DNA from: Acanthaster planci | Taxonomy: Eukaryota > Echinodermata > Asteroidea > Valvatida > Acanthasteridae | DNA: 64,000 bases | Direction of reading: 5' to 3' | Assembly: GCF_001949145.1 (NCBI RefSeq) | Contig: NW_019091360.1 | Coordinates: 1,401,231-1,465,230, forward strand | Shown here: positions 12,001 to 20,068 of the stretch, in pieces | Numbering within the stretch: position 1 is the first letter of the stretch | How the letters are laid out: every line of letters starts with the position of its first letter | The notes under the pieces: generated by a model | Seen by the model: the letters and a program-made list of their open reading frames with translations, nothing else | Told to the model about the DNA's origin: nothing | Databases searched by the model: none | Translations under genes and position numbers: made by a program

Positions 12001-15000
12001 CAAGGGCCTCAGTAAATGAACAGCTGTGGAAGCGGCATAGAAGGTGGCGTAGTGACATAGCCAAAGACTGATATGTGGACGATAGTCTAGAGCACAGGCT
12101 CTCTGTAACGCAAGCACTGACACTGTAGAATAATCACTAACCATGGTGGTCCAGTATAGTAGTTTCTATTGGAGATAATAGTTCCTTTGAAGGAGTACCG
12201 ATAGCAGTTTTTATAACAGGCACAAATCGCAGACAGCGGGCACACATTATGCACACTACACAAGTCATGTATTCATGTTTTAATGATATGAGTATGCATC
12301 ATAGAATTCAGCTTTTCTCCCTGTCTCAAGACTTGACATAGATCTGCCAATCATTTTAAAACTCTGTAATTTTTTTGGAAAATGTTTGTTGAACAGGGTA
12401 CAGTTAACCGTTACAGGAGGCTCGCTTTCCAGACAACCTAACTTGGAATAAAAATATAACGGTCAATCACTGCTGGGTTTTACAGAAATTGAGATTAGCT
12501 TTTCAAATATTCAATATACTGTTGGCTCGCTCCTTGGTGTCTATGCTGCAGGCAAGCTATATCCTATGTAAATGTGTATAGAGACGTATTTATCATTGAT
12601 GTTTCGGAGGGAGTGTTAATAGAGTAGACAGTGGTTGGCAATGAGTTTGGAATTTTTTCCCAATTTCTTCAAAGTTAATCTATTATGGTAAATCATTATT
12701 ACCTCTACTAACATCCAAATACAAATTTGTGACAAAAGTTCTTTTCTTATTGTACGGGTAGGGTGCATTTCAAAAGTTAACAGGGCCTAGGCCTAATTTT
12801 GCAATTTGGAAAAAACTGGAAAATCAGGCCAAAATAAAAATTTCCTGAAAACTTTGTAGTGGGTACATTAACTCAAGATTTATGTACTGGGATACTGGGA
12901 GCCTCACGAAATTTTATTTTCTGTAAAATATGAGGAAAAGGTAAATTGCTTCAGGATGTTGCGCACTTTGAATTTTTAACCTAACATCTGTACCAGTGTA
13001 CATACTGGGAAACTAGACTAAAACTACAAAGTGCGCACCATCCTAGGCCACGCCACTACTCACTAACGTTAGGTCTCTCAGACAACTTGACCGTTTACCA
13101 ACTCGACCTCCGACAACTCGTTCATTGGGACAACTCGATCATTGAGACAGCTCGACCATTTGCCAAGTTGTCCATTAGGACAACTCGACTTTGACAGAGA
13201 GACAACTCAACTGTTGCCATGTTGACTACACATAATACAGTAGTTCTGCTACATGTACATGTAGTTCCGGATCACAAAAATTATTCAGTCAGATTGCAGC
13301 TACAAATAATCCTTAAATTCCAGTGAGATGTGGTTACCTTGTGTGCTGGAAACACGGAAAAAATGTTTTCTTATTCTAAGCTTTTAATTTGGATGTACAG
13401 GAGGAAAGAGTTCTATGTACAGACTCCACAAGACATGTTGTGCACAAACCCTGTGAGACAGGTCTGAAAAATAGTAAGTGTATTCTTATTAAACAAATTG
13501 GTATTTTCCCTCCTAAATTGAACTTTTCTGGACATATGGTTTTGCTTCCTGATGGCTATTAAGTCACTGATTGTAGGTCAACTCGCCCCCTGGCCGACTC
13601 GCCCCTTCCCAGCTCGCCCCTTACCAACTCGCCCCCTGACCGACTCGCCCCCTAGCCGACTCGCCCCTTACCAACTTGCCCCCTAGCCAACTCGCCCCCT
13701 TACCGAGTCCGACTCGCCCCCTGAACGACTCGCCTCCTGACCGACTCGTCCTCTAAGTTTGCCAAGCACGTATGGCCGGCCCATTCACCATTTAAAAGAA
13801 AATACAATCAGTCAGAGATGGAATCAGTGATTGCTGCCCTTAAAAATAGGTTCTGGGGTTTGCAGCTGGCACTCAAAGTTGAGTTTGTTTAAAGCTTGGT
13901 GAATATTCCCTTCATGTGAAATTGGGGGTAACAATACTTTTTTTTATATTGGTAAAACTAATTCAGTATTATCGTGTGTATGGGCCATAGCGCAGCGTTT
14001 CCTGTGTATTGTCTATGGGATTTCGTGTGCCACAACACCAACACCCTACCATATTAATTAACTTTGCGAACTATTTAAGATAAAAAAATGGTACATATTA
14101 GGCATAATGCCCGGCGACGCAAACCTACGGAAGTGTTAAGGAGACATGATTTGTGACAAAGGGTGTAACGGTCGCTACACACTTTCAGGTTCCGATAACT
14201 TCACAGGATAATGGGGCGTTAAAAATTGACTTTAGTGTACAATGTACCACTATGACTTTATACATCACACAAAAAGCGTATACCCAAGAACCTAAATCAA
14301 TTTTCGTAGTATATGTGAGGTCCCAGTTGAGTGAATGAGCAACAGAACACTATAACTAACTAAATGGATGTCGGGTCACTTCAAGAAGATACAGTCACAT
14401 ACCCAAATATTAATGGGACGGAGGGTTCAAAGTTGNNNNNNNNNNNNNNNNNNNNNNNNNNNNNNNNNNNNNNNNNNNNNNNNNNNNNNNNNNNNNNNNN
14501 NNNNNNNNNNNNNNNNNNNNNNNNNNNNNNNNNNNNNNNNNNNNNNNNNNNNNNNNNNNNNNNNNNNNNNNNNNNNNNNNNNNNNNNNNNNNNNNNNNNN
14601 NNNNNNNNNNNNNNNNNNNNNNTGAGTCGGTAAGGGGCGAGTCGGTCAGGGGGTGAGTTGACCTGACACCAAGTCACTGTAGGGAAGAATTACTGGTGTC
14701 CATACATGTACATGTACATGGAACTCTTTCTGGCACTAACTCCTACATTCCCAGTTCTGGATCGGTTTACCCAGTTCCAGGTCACGACTACATGTACATG
14801 TAATTCTTTTTCACGAATAAAACATAGCCGCGCTGATTTTCTAACGAAGAATTTATGAATTTAGAGAAAATTTGTTTATGAATAAGAATTTCAAGAAGTT
14901 TTGCATAAATTTGACAGTTTCAACTGTACAGCGAGCTATCAATGATTGTACATGTTGGCCTACATTGTCTAAATTATTACCAAGATGTAGGGAAAAAAAG

Positions 15001-15629
15001 ATCCCCTATGCTTTTCACTTTTCCTATTTACACTAAAAATGGTTCAGACTGGACAACAAACATAAAACAGGAGATATTATGAGACAACACAGTACAATAT
15101 ACTGGCAAGATTCAACAGTCAAAGACAGACGTGCTAGTTAAGACAGGCTTTAGCCTAGTTTTAACATGTTTAAATAATGCAAGTACATGTATATGTAGAT
15201 AGGCATAATTACATGATTTGATTTTCATTATACGGACTAATAAGATCCAGTGCGACACCGTAGCCAGTATTTTGAGCGCGTGGCTCTGCATTCTAAACTC
15301 CTTTTTACGCACGGATGGGTGAGTTGTGTGAACGGTCGAGTTGTCTGTAGTCGAGTTGGCCGGAATGGGCCCTTTTTTGCCAAACGGAACTTCCAAATTC
15401 CTCGTCGTGAAAAACGTTGACCAAAAAACGACATGTAGTGTAAATTAAACGACAAAGAGTATCAGTATCAAACGTACCGTATTATATTGCTGGCAAACTT
15501 GAGAAGGATTTCCGACACGTCTAGGAAGCTTGTGGGGCCGTTTTCTAACAGCTGACTGGTAACCAGGGCAAGCTCTTCGCTCGACGCCATGATTTCCTTC
15601 AATTTCTGACAATCTGACTTCGGCTCCAT
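1..15629 (-). CDS. NGLY1: Peptide-N(4)-(N-acetyl-beta-glucosaminyl)asparagine amidase, 3' end outside window
   Basis: Cytosolic deglycosylase that strips N-glycans from misfolded glycoproteins during ER-associated degradation (family knowledge). Eight coding exons are visible on the minus strand: 15590-15478, 8058-7944, 7163-7032, 5188-5032, 2844-2610, 1949-1828, 1031-886 and 88-1. All phases agree and give about 369 codons before the window edge. Order: PUB domain (residues about 1-105), linker helix, paired CxxC zinc ligands (about C208/C211 and C240/C243), then the transglutaminase-like core with C266, H293 and D310. The C-H and H-D spacings of 27 and 17 residues match the human enzyme as I recall it. 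The C-terminal PAW domain is missing because the gene runs off the window. The start is ATG 15590 (MASSEEL) or an in-frame ATG at 15629 (MEPKSDC). Introns are rich in transposon remnants. The family is certain; exact ends of exons 1 and 4 are less so. Confidence 0.95.
89..885. other. NGLY1 intron 7
   Basis: No coding exon seen. It holds a 27-bp segment at about 249-275 that recurs almost exactly at 51841-51867, and copy 1 of the TA-flanked MITE family (569-736). The small reading frames have no recognisable product. Confidence 0.7.
569..736. mobile_element. TA-flanked MITE, copy 1
   Basis: A 168-bp element with terminal inverted repeats of about 40 bp: left CAGGCGATTCACAATAGTGC, right CTATTGTGAAACGGCTG, flanked by TA on each side. 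Related copies lie at 35150-35305 and 60508-60679. The CAG ends and TA target fit a Tc1/mariner/pogo-type non-autonomous element, but no transposase is present. Confidence 0.85.
886..1031 (-). CDS. NGLY1: NGLY1 exon 7 (catalytic His and Asp)
   Basis: Reads [20 protein letters not shown] then [20 protein letters not shown]. It supplies the catalytic His (DHVW) and Asp (HCDPCE). Acceptor TGTTAG|ACCACG and donor GAAGAG|GTAGAA, phase 0. Confidence 0.97.
1828..1949 (-). CDS. NGLY1: NGLY1 exon 6 (catalytic cysteine)
   Basis: Reads [20 protein letters not shown] then [20 protein letters not shown]. The nucleophile is the Cys of GRCGEW. The residue three before it is Lys, where the human sequence has another Cys. 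Acceptor TTCCAAG|GTAC and donor GGACAG|GTATGT, phase 1. Confidence 0.97.
1950..2609. other. NGLY1 intron 5
   Basis: Intron between the zinc exon and the catalytic-Cys exon. I see no exon, repeat or RNA gene that I can support. Confidence 0.5.
2610..2844 (-). CDS. NGLY1: NGLY1 exon 5 (zinc-binding region)
   Basis: Codes [18 protein letters not shown], then SCETCQ and, 29 residues later, [13 protein letters not shown]. The two CxxC pairs are the structural zinc site of the peptide:N-glycanase core. The acceptor TTCTCCAG|GAGTGG is chosen because it keeps phase; an upstream CACAG at 2866-2867 would not. Donor CCAAG|GTATTT, phase 2. Confidence 0.95.
3390..4842 (+). mobile_element. Penelope-like retroelement fragment with inverted arms
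   Basis: Arms 3390-3760 and 4476-4842 are near-identical reverse complements, about 370 bp each. Between them on the plus strand is the 3' part of a Penelope-like reverse transcriptase (about 3764-4234; [19 protein letters not shown]) followed by a GIY-YIG endonuclease segment. Each arm carries the 3' end of the ORF and its tail, so the left arm is a truncated copy in the opposite orientation, an arrangement known for Penelope elements. It sits in NGLY1 intron 4, antisense to the gene. Confidence 0.88.
3764..4500 (+). pseudogene. Penelope-like RT and GIY-YIG endonuclease remnant
   Basis: The RT thumb-side region is open to a TGA at 4235-4237. Just after it the frame shifts twice (LRILSHPED is readable in a different frame) and then a GIY-YIG-like module follows ([14 protein letters not shown], stop, [16 protein letters not shown]). 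A TAG at 4308-4310 replaces the Tyr codon of the YIG-side motif. The palm motifs of the RT are missing on the 5' side. The copy cannot be active. Confidence 0.85.
4843..5031. other. NGLY1 intron 4 between Penelope element and exon 4
   Basis: Short AT-rich intron sequence ending at the donor of exon 4. Nothing else recognised. Confidence 0.4.
5032..5188 (-). CDS. NGLY1: NGLY1 exon 4 (linker helix)
   Basis: Codes a helical segment containing [17 protein letters not shown], equivalent to the pre-core helix of human NGLY1 (QHVLVYENPALQ). The acceptor is TTTTCAG|GCATCA. Two donors lie 6 bp apart: A|GTACAG (end 5032) and G|GTGCCA (end 5026). Both keep phase 1, so the choice adds or removes two residues. 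Confidence 0.9.
5189..7031. other. NGLY1 intron 3
   Basis: Contains a GC-richer patch at about 5590-5850 without a recognised gene, T-rich runs near 6300-6420, and a tRNA-derived SINE on the minus strand (about 6605-6790). No exon fits the NGLY1 phase here. Confidence 0.5.
6605..6790 (-). mobile_element. tRNA-derived SINE, copy 1
   Basis: On the minus strand GGGGAGTCAGGTTGG is followed by a perfect B-box-like GGTTCGAATCC (6713-6723), then a T-rich tail region with TGGGTTTTCAGTC and GGTTTTTCCTGG. The same 5' block and tail recur at 43083-43212. A pol III-promoted SINE with a tRNA-like head is the simplest reading. Confidence 0.7.
7032..7163 (-). CDS. NGLY1: NGLY1 exon 3 (end of PUB domain)
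   Basis: Begins [16 protein letters not shown], matching the strand and helix that close the PUB fold, then an Arg-rich helix [16 protein letters not shown]. Acceptor TTTAG|AAT and donor TTCAG|GTATGA. It is 132 bp and in phase 0 at both ends. Confidence 0.93.
7250..7480 (+). repeat. Diverged dispersed repeat
   Basis: Shares blocks (GGAAAGAATTCCA, GAGACTGGTCTGAAAAGT, AAATTGACTTTT, then AGGTCACTG) in the same order with 13400-13570. A short piece of the same unit appears inverted near 14690-14735, and a fragment lies at the right window edge (about 63961-63985). Confidence 0.55.
7701..7919. repeat. Two-copy tandem repeat, period 110 bp
   Basis: Unit starts at 7701 and 7811 (CCAATATACAG...). 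The copies differ at only a few bases, so the duplication is fairly recent. It lies in NGLY1 intron 2, about 25 bp from the donor of exon 2. Confidence 0.9.
7944..8058 (-). CDS. NGLY1: NGLY1 exon 2 (PUB domain)
   Basis: Reads [15 protein letters not shown], then [18 protein letters not shown], the conserved centre of the PUB domain. Acceptor ACAG|GAATCC and donor GAAGAG|GTGAAA. It is 115 bp with one leading base that completes the Arg codon of exon 1. A 110-bp tandem repeat ends about 25 bp beyond its donor, and the decayed tyrosine-recombinase element starts about 160 bp on its other side. Confidence 0.95.
8242..8640 (+). pseudogene. Gag-like frame of the YR retroelement
   Basis: An open frame of about 129 codons of charged, helical sequence with no diagnostic motif in its first part. 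At about 8610-8655, in a shifted frame, [14 protein letters not shown] resembles a CCHC knuckle in which the His is replaced by Arg. Its position just upstream of the RT supports a gag role; this is inference. Confidence 0.6.
8810..9660 (+). pseudogene. Reverse transcriptase remnant of the YR retroelement
   Basis: Readable in several frames: [10 protein letters not shown] and [16 protein letters not shown] (finger region), [11 protein letters not shown], then [14 protein letters not shown], where MFQDD is the catalytic YxDD-type box with Phe and Gln, and [15 protein letters not shown] with NWLGLEW. An in-frame stop after NKEKP and frame changes near 9115-9300 show that it is dead. Confidence 0.8.
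10134..10400. mobile_element. 267-bp palindromic MITE nested in the retroelement
   Basis: Perfect 17-bp terminal inverted repeats GTCACTTGGGAGACATT (10134-10150) and its reverse complement (10384-10400). In the middle lies a second perfect hairpin, 10313-10326 with 10329-10342 (ATTAGGGAGACATT), made of terminus-like sequence. No clear target duplication. Confidence 0.85.
10410..10739 (-). mobile_element. 5'-truncated LINE tail nested in the retroelement
   Basis: The minus strand reads [20 protein letters not shown] then [13 protein letters not shown], the last residues typical of CR1/L2-type non-LTR reverse transcriptase ORFs. It is followed by a 3' UTR with GGGCACTTTATAACT. Only the C-terminus remains, as expected for a 5'-truncated insertion. 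Confidence 0.8.
11210..12130 (+). pseudogene. Tyrosine recombinase remnant of the YR retroelement
   Basis: Core-binding part [20 protein letters not shown], first catalytic Arg box GFLRFKEI at about 11626-11640, then [14 protein letters not shown] (HxxR-like box) and [17 protein letters not shown] at 12069-12071 falls just before the expected nucleophile segment YVDDS. Several internal stops and shifts. It would have integrated a circular DNA intermediate without an integrase. Confidence 0.82.
12136..13070. other. NGLY1 intron 1, unassigned stretch
   Basis: AT-rich sequence after the retroelement. It may include the element's terminal repeats, but I could not match two copies. No exon recognised. 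Confidence 0.35.
13075..13220 (+). repeat. Degenerate tandem repeat, ACAACTCGACC type (left arm)
   Basis: About seven imperfect units of roughly 17-22 bp built on GACAACTCGACCATT. The same motif in reverse complement (TCGAGTTG, GGTCGAGTTGTC) occurs at 15316-15362 on the other side of the assembly gap. Confidence 0.75.
13576..13755 (+). repeat. Minisatellite of CGACTCGCCCCCTGA units
   Basis: About ten units of 15-18 bp with core GACTCGCCCC. Reverse-complement units (GAGTCGGTAAGGGGCGAG) flank the assembly gap at 14623-14665. The array and its inverted partner probably caused the gap. Confidence 0.9.
14436..14622. other. Assembly gap (187 N)
   Basis: All bases are N. The true length is unknown. 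It lies inside an inverted-repeat region, immediately next to inverted minisatellite units. Confidence 1.
14623..15370 (-). repeat. Right arm of the inverted structure around the gap
   Basis: Read on the minus strand it gives, in the same order as 13075-13620, the TCGAC-type units (15362-15316), then a sequence related to GAAAGAGTTC (14735), then GTCACT...GGTCAACTC and GACTCGCCCC units. The match is patchy between these blocks. TACATGTACATGTACATG lies at 14702-14720. Confidence 0.65.
15478..15629 (-). CDS. NGLY1: NGLY1 exon 1 (PUB domain start)
   Basis: Codes [15 protein letters not shown]... to ...LKFASNIIR, the first helices of the PUB domain, which in NGLY1 binds the C-terminus of p97/VCP. 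The donor is CG|GTACGT and leaves phase 2. Two in-frame ATGs are possible, 15629 and 15590; the frame stays open further upstream to about 15866, so the sequence alone does not settle the start. No clear TATA box is seen upstream. Confidence 0.85.
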
Positions 15630-15870
15630 AGAGGGCGCTGTGTCACTTCCACGATGAGAGGGTTTGTGCCCACAGCACAGACACGCGTTTGTGTATGCAC
15701 CTTTTGTTTTTCGAGGTTCAGTTTTTATCGTCGGGCTGCCCTTTCTTTTTAGTACGAAATGAAAAGAAGAAGACTTCCCCTTGTTACCTAATTTTACGAT
15801 GTGACGTTCCTGTGGCTTAACATCGATCAGAATCAGCCGAAAAATCAACAAAGTTAAGGAGAGCACGCGC

Positions 15871-18800
15871 GCACATTACCCAGGGCTCGAATACAATATA
15901 AAGGGTGTCTCAAAACTTCCAAACTGCATGCTAAGGGCACTAGAGGTGCTAGAGGATTTGAAGCCTGCAACATTTGAATTTGTCATTGTAGAAAGTGAAG
16001 ACAAAGTGAATTGCTGATGCCCGCCAAACCACCATTTAGGCCCCACATATGCTGTCACATTCGCTGTGGCCCATAAACTGATGGTGCCAAAAATGCTGCA
16101 TTTTGCATTTGCCTGTCCCCATCTGCCCTAGTGGGGGCTAGGAAGGACAAAGTAATGTGCTCCACTACATTTTGTAAAGGAAATACATCATAGCTATGGA
16201 ACGTCGAGGAGAGCACACACAATGCTGTACTAATCCACCCACGTACATCAATGCGCACGTGTCATACGCAAAGTGATGACCACATGTTATTATTCAAATG
16301 ATCTCTTACAAATGAGTGCTCAACAAAAATTAAGTCATGCATTTGGGACTAGCAATTATTTTGTAATGGAGCGCAGCGTATCGCTTTTCAAAATGGCGAC
16401 GAGCTTTAAGACTCTTATTAAGCGTGGTCATCTTTGGGAGATAAAGCGAATTGATTCACCCCAATAACCAGAACAGAACCAAGTTTTAATTGGTTTTCCA
16501 GACTCTAACGAAAGTTGAATTTCCCCCCTTTTTTTCCAGTGAAGGTACCTATGTACTGTAATAAAAACAAATGGAACTTAATTTATAAACCGGCCTGTAA
16601 CTGTTCTTGACGCACAGAGCGTGAAGCGATTGGTGCCCCCATCGTGCCGCATAGTGAACCTGATTAAGAGTCCCTCTCAAGTCAGCCTGGGTTATGGGTA
16701 TTGATTTACCTGTCTCCCCCATTGACTGATGCAGCCGTCCCCGCTTCGTCTCTATATACCTCATCATTTGCACGCCTGAGATAAGTGCTGGCAAATATTG
16801 TAAGAAATATGAGGGAAATTCTGCACAGTCTGTTGGTTTGCGGTGGCAGATTGACTCTCGTGATGAATTGAGCTCTTGTTGCGGCAGGCAGAAGATTGAA
16901 AAAGGGCAGACAAGTGACACAAAACAGATGGTCCTGCTTTCATCTACTAAAAGAATAGGCCTGTATGCTAGACTTGTCTTTTTTTCTTTCTCACGCTATG
17001 TGAAGGTTTTGTTCTTAACTGAAGATACAGCTCACTGCATGGTGATATGGAACTCTTGTGTTAAGAAATCTGGACTTCCATTTTAAAAAGATTTTTGGGG
17101 GGCAGACATTACATTGATTTCAATTTATAATGGGTGTGTGATCATAAGTCCAGAAAGCATCCTACAGGGTTCCTTTTTAGTGTGAGCATATACTGGTGCC
17201 AAAATAGTTAGCTCATTTTATAAGCCCTATCCGTTGATAACCGTGACAGGATATCCAGTCTTGAGGAGCTCTCGTGGGTTTCATGTAATTAACAGATCAT
17301 CAACATGCATGCACAACACAGATGCGCGAGCTTAGCACTTCCTATTTGCAAGCGTTATTTAAATTTTTTTGGTTTGCCAATGGCAATGCTTTGCCCAACA
17401 CGGGCAAAGTCTCAGCTATAATAAAATCATGGCCTCGGAACAATCACAGTTTGGTAATTTATCTTCTCTCACTAAGTATCACTGATCACGTTCCTTTGCA
17501 ATATATTTCAAATCATTTGTTACTTTGGTCAATTTTGGATGAAGGCATAAAGTATAGTGAGAATATTTTCAGCAATGAGCAAGAAAAAAAAAATCGAATT
17601 GATAGCCGCCGCTTGTATCACGCATATGAGCGAGCTCGCACGCCTGGCAGAAATTTACCCACAAAGCTCTGCGCGTGGTTTGCTATGAACCCGTTAGACG
17701 TATTTCCCTTCACTTACATCTGGATGTGCTGGGCCATCAGCCGTTCCAAGCGGTTTCTGTTTCCTAAATAACAGATCTGATAAAAGTTCGGGTATTTGGT
17801 ACGATTAATTGAAGTTTCGAGACCTGCAAGCTTTAAGAATGTGCCATTCTTAAATGGCTGGTCTCATATAACTGTCCAAAGTGATTAATGTTACCGGCGA
17901 CGTCATGCAAATTTCCTCTGTTTGTGTGTCTGTAATAATCGTGTGTTCGTAATAAACTCTGCACCTCCGGTTGTGGTGGAGTCATTTTCAGTTGCTAAGC
18001 TATACGCATATGAAGTATACTCTTTCGAATGTCAAAGCTCTAGTGGCATTGTTTGGGCAAGGATGGGCAAGGAAAGTGAGCGTCTCGGCCCGATCTTTTG
18101 GTGGTCAACTTCCAGCACTTGAGGATTTGTATCGTTCTCGGTTCAAGAAGAGAGCCCGGTGTATTGTAGAGGACAAGTTTCTTCCAGCACTTGATCTTTT
18201 CCAGTCGACTGTCAAATAACCGATATCGTTCAATAAAGTTGGGTTCTGAACGCACATTACCAAGTTTTTTCTCTCATAGCGATTTGCATCCTTGAAGGCT
18301 CAGGACAATCGGTTATTTTTGTTTTAATACAAACCTTCAAAATGCATCGCTGTGTCTCTGCAGATAACCCTTTTTCAACTTTTATTTCACTGTTTCAAAG
18401 AATATTTTGCTACTTTTTTGGTTTTATGCAAATGAGATTTCAGTATTCATTGAGCAAAACTGTGATGTCTTACCAGGAAGAGAGCCTTAATGTTACATTG
18501 GTTTGTACACAAAAAGTCCTACATGTTTGTAGAGTTTGCAACTAACTAAATATTCTCTTCTTTGTTGATTTATTGTTGTTTATGTGCATAGCAATAAGTT
18601 AGCACGAATCCCTTTCAGCGTTTTCAGCGAGTAAATTCTCGGTTCACAATCTTAATAGAAAAGTGTTTGCAATGAGCCATTATTTTAAGTGTTTTTAAGA
18701 GTGCACCTTTCAATGCATTTGACCGAATGGGAGTGTGACAGAGTTTTCACACATTGAAGAAGAGTACAAAGTGCAGGAAAGCTCTGTCTAAGAAAAATTC

Positions 18801-19998
18801 ACTGCGGCTACACTTTAACGATAGCCTTAAGGGCCGTTCAAGCCAAAAATGCTGTTTATATTATTTCTATATTATGCTGCCTGCCACTTACTTAACAAGT
18901 GGGCCTTTTTATCGTCCGTTTTAGATTTTAATTTATATTTTATATATTTCTGAATTGTAATACATTCTAATGTACCTACTCTGAGAGTATAATTTTGATG
19001 GTGTGACATTTTAATGGATTTTAAAAGTTTTCAGGCGTGGAAAACGAAAAACATTTCACAAGGAGGTAACAGTATATTTAAAGTAAATTTCCCAGTACAG
19101 TATAATCGCAAACGCGATTGGATATATTACAAATATAGCAATTATACAACAGTGCTGACTATTTCCTGGTTATAAATTACTGCGCCGTGGCCGGTCCTGC
19201 TAGGTAAATCACTAGTGCTAAAGATATCGCCATACTTAATTACGTACTTTCACCGCCCCACCCACCAGATCACTTACACACGGCCAGAGGTAGAGTGTAC
19301 ATTAGAAATACTGACCCGGTACAAGCTCGGCGACCGCGAACAACGTGGTTCATCCACGACCTTAAAAGCGCCGCCCGTTATGCTGTCGTGGTAAGATAGC
19401 ACATACGCCGCGCTGCGCGTAGGATTTTAGGGACCCACGATCACATGCACGCGGTACCTCGTACACGCACGATAAATTTTGATGTGTGGTCTTGAAGAAC
19501 GTCCTCGGACTCTTCCGCCATCGTGTTTGTTTGTGCGACTGACTGAAGAACATCATTCGGGAAATGGTGGTGGGATGATTGATTGGAGTAGGGGCTGCAC
19601 ATCTCAGACATAAATCGGGCGTCGCATGGATGGTGGCAGCGTACATACCGTCACTACCGACGTCGCTGACTCCACCTACATGGTTCATTTACTCCGCCAT
19701 ACGGGGAGGGTTGGGAGAGCAGCCTCGGCACGGAGCCAGTTGTGGTTGCATCTTTAACGCGGCTCGGTAACCACATCTACACACGCCATCCTCCGAGAGT
19801 GCTACGGCCCGTAGGCTTTAACACCATTTTCCCCGCGAAAAATGCACGGCATCTCACAGCGCGACATCCCAGCCGTCTAGTACCAGGCCACGTTTTTTTT
19901 CAGCGGGAGAACTGTGGAAAGTGGAGACGGTGTCTGAGTGTTATTTTTTTCGGTTGTGCTCTGGTGAGGGTGCACCTCTTTCCCGGAACGACGCCATC
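15871..19998. other. Intergenic region between NGLY1 and the three-finger gene
   Basis: No gene I can support. The longest frames (minus 16549-16920, plus 17322-17771) have no recognisable domain and no good splice sites. It contains copy A of the TTAA-flanked repeat (about 18327-18818). From about 19160 to 20000 the sequence is richer in CpG and probably includes the promoter and 5' UTR of the plus-strand gene. Confidence 0.5.
18327..18818 (+). mobile_element. TTAA-type dispersed repeat, copy A
   Basis: About 490 bp, alignable by eye with 32218-32721 (shared TTTCACTGTTTCAAAGA, TTTTATGC, TGAGCAAAAC, CTTTCAATGCATTT, CACACATTGAA). It ends GCGGCTACACTTTAA. Copy C (47624-47864) keeps both ends and TTAA flanks. 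Confidence 0.65.
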
Positions 19999-20068
19999 AT
20001 GCTGATAGACGTTGCCTGCATATTGCGTGCCGCCCTGGCGATTATTCTCCTGCGGCTTATGTCATGCG
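19999..20068 (+). CDS. Three-finger gene exon 1 (signal peptide)
   Basis: ATG in good context (GCCATCATGC), coding MLIDVACILRAALAIILLRL then MSC, followed by donor CG|GTAAGA in phase 1. The 5' UTR extends upstream for an unknown distance. The link to exon 2 across 14.5 kb rests on phase and on the need for a signal peptide. Confidence 0.75.

Larger units (their letters stand above)
8220..12135 (+). mobile_element. Decayed tyrosine-recombinase retrotransposon (DIRS/Ngaro-like)
   Basis: On the plus strand in order: a gag-like frame with a broken zinc knuckle, reverse transcriptase, RNase H, and a tyrosine recombinase. RT, RH and YR together in one element are diagnostic of the DIRS superfamily; the RT-RH-YR order and motif style resemble Ngaro. 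Several frameshifts and stops break every domain. Two later insertions split the RNase H. Terminal repeats could not be defined. It lies in NGLY1 intron 1, antisense to the gene. Confidence 0.85.

Noticed and set aside
13576-13755. Possible CRISPR array
   Set aside because: Units are contiguous short minisatellite repeats without unique spacers, in a eukaryotic intron.
16549-16920. 123-codon minus-strand frame upstream of NGLY1
   Set aside because: No recognisable domain and no link in phase to NGLY1 exon 1.
17322-17771. 149-codon plus-strand frame upstream of the three-finger gene
   Set aside because: No domain, odd composition, no convincing splice or promoter context, so treated as chance.
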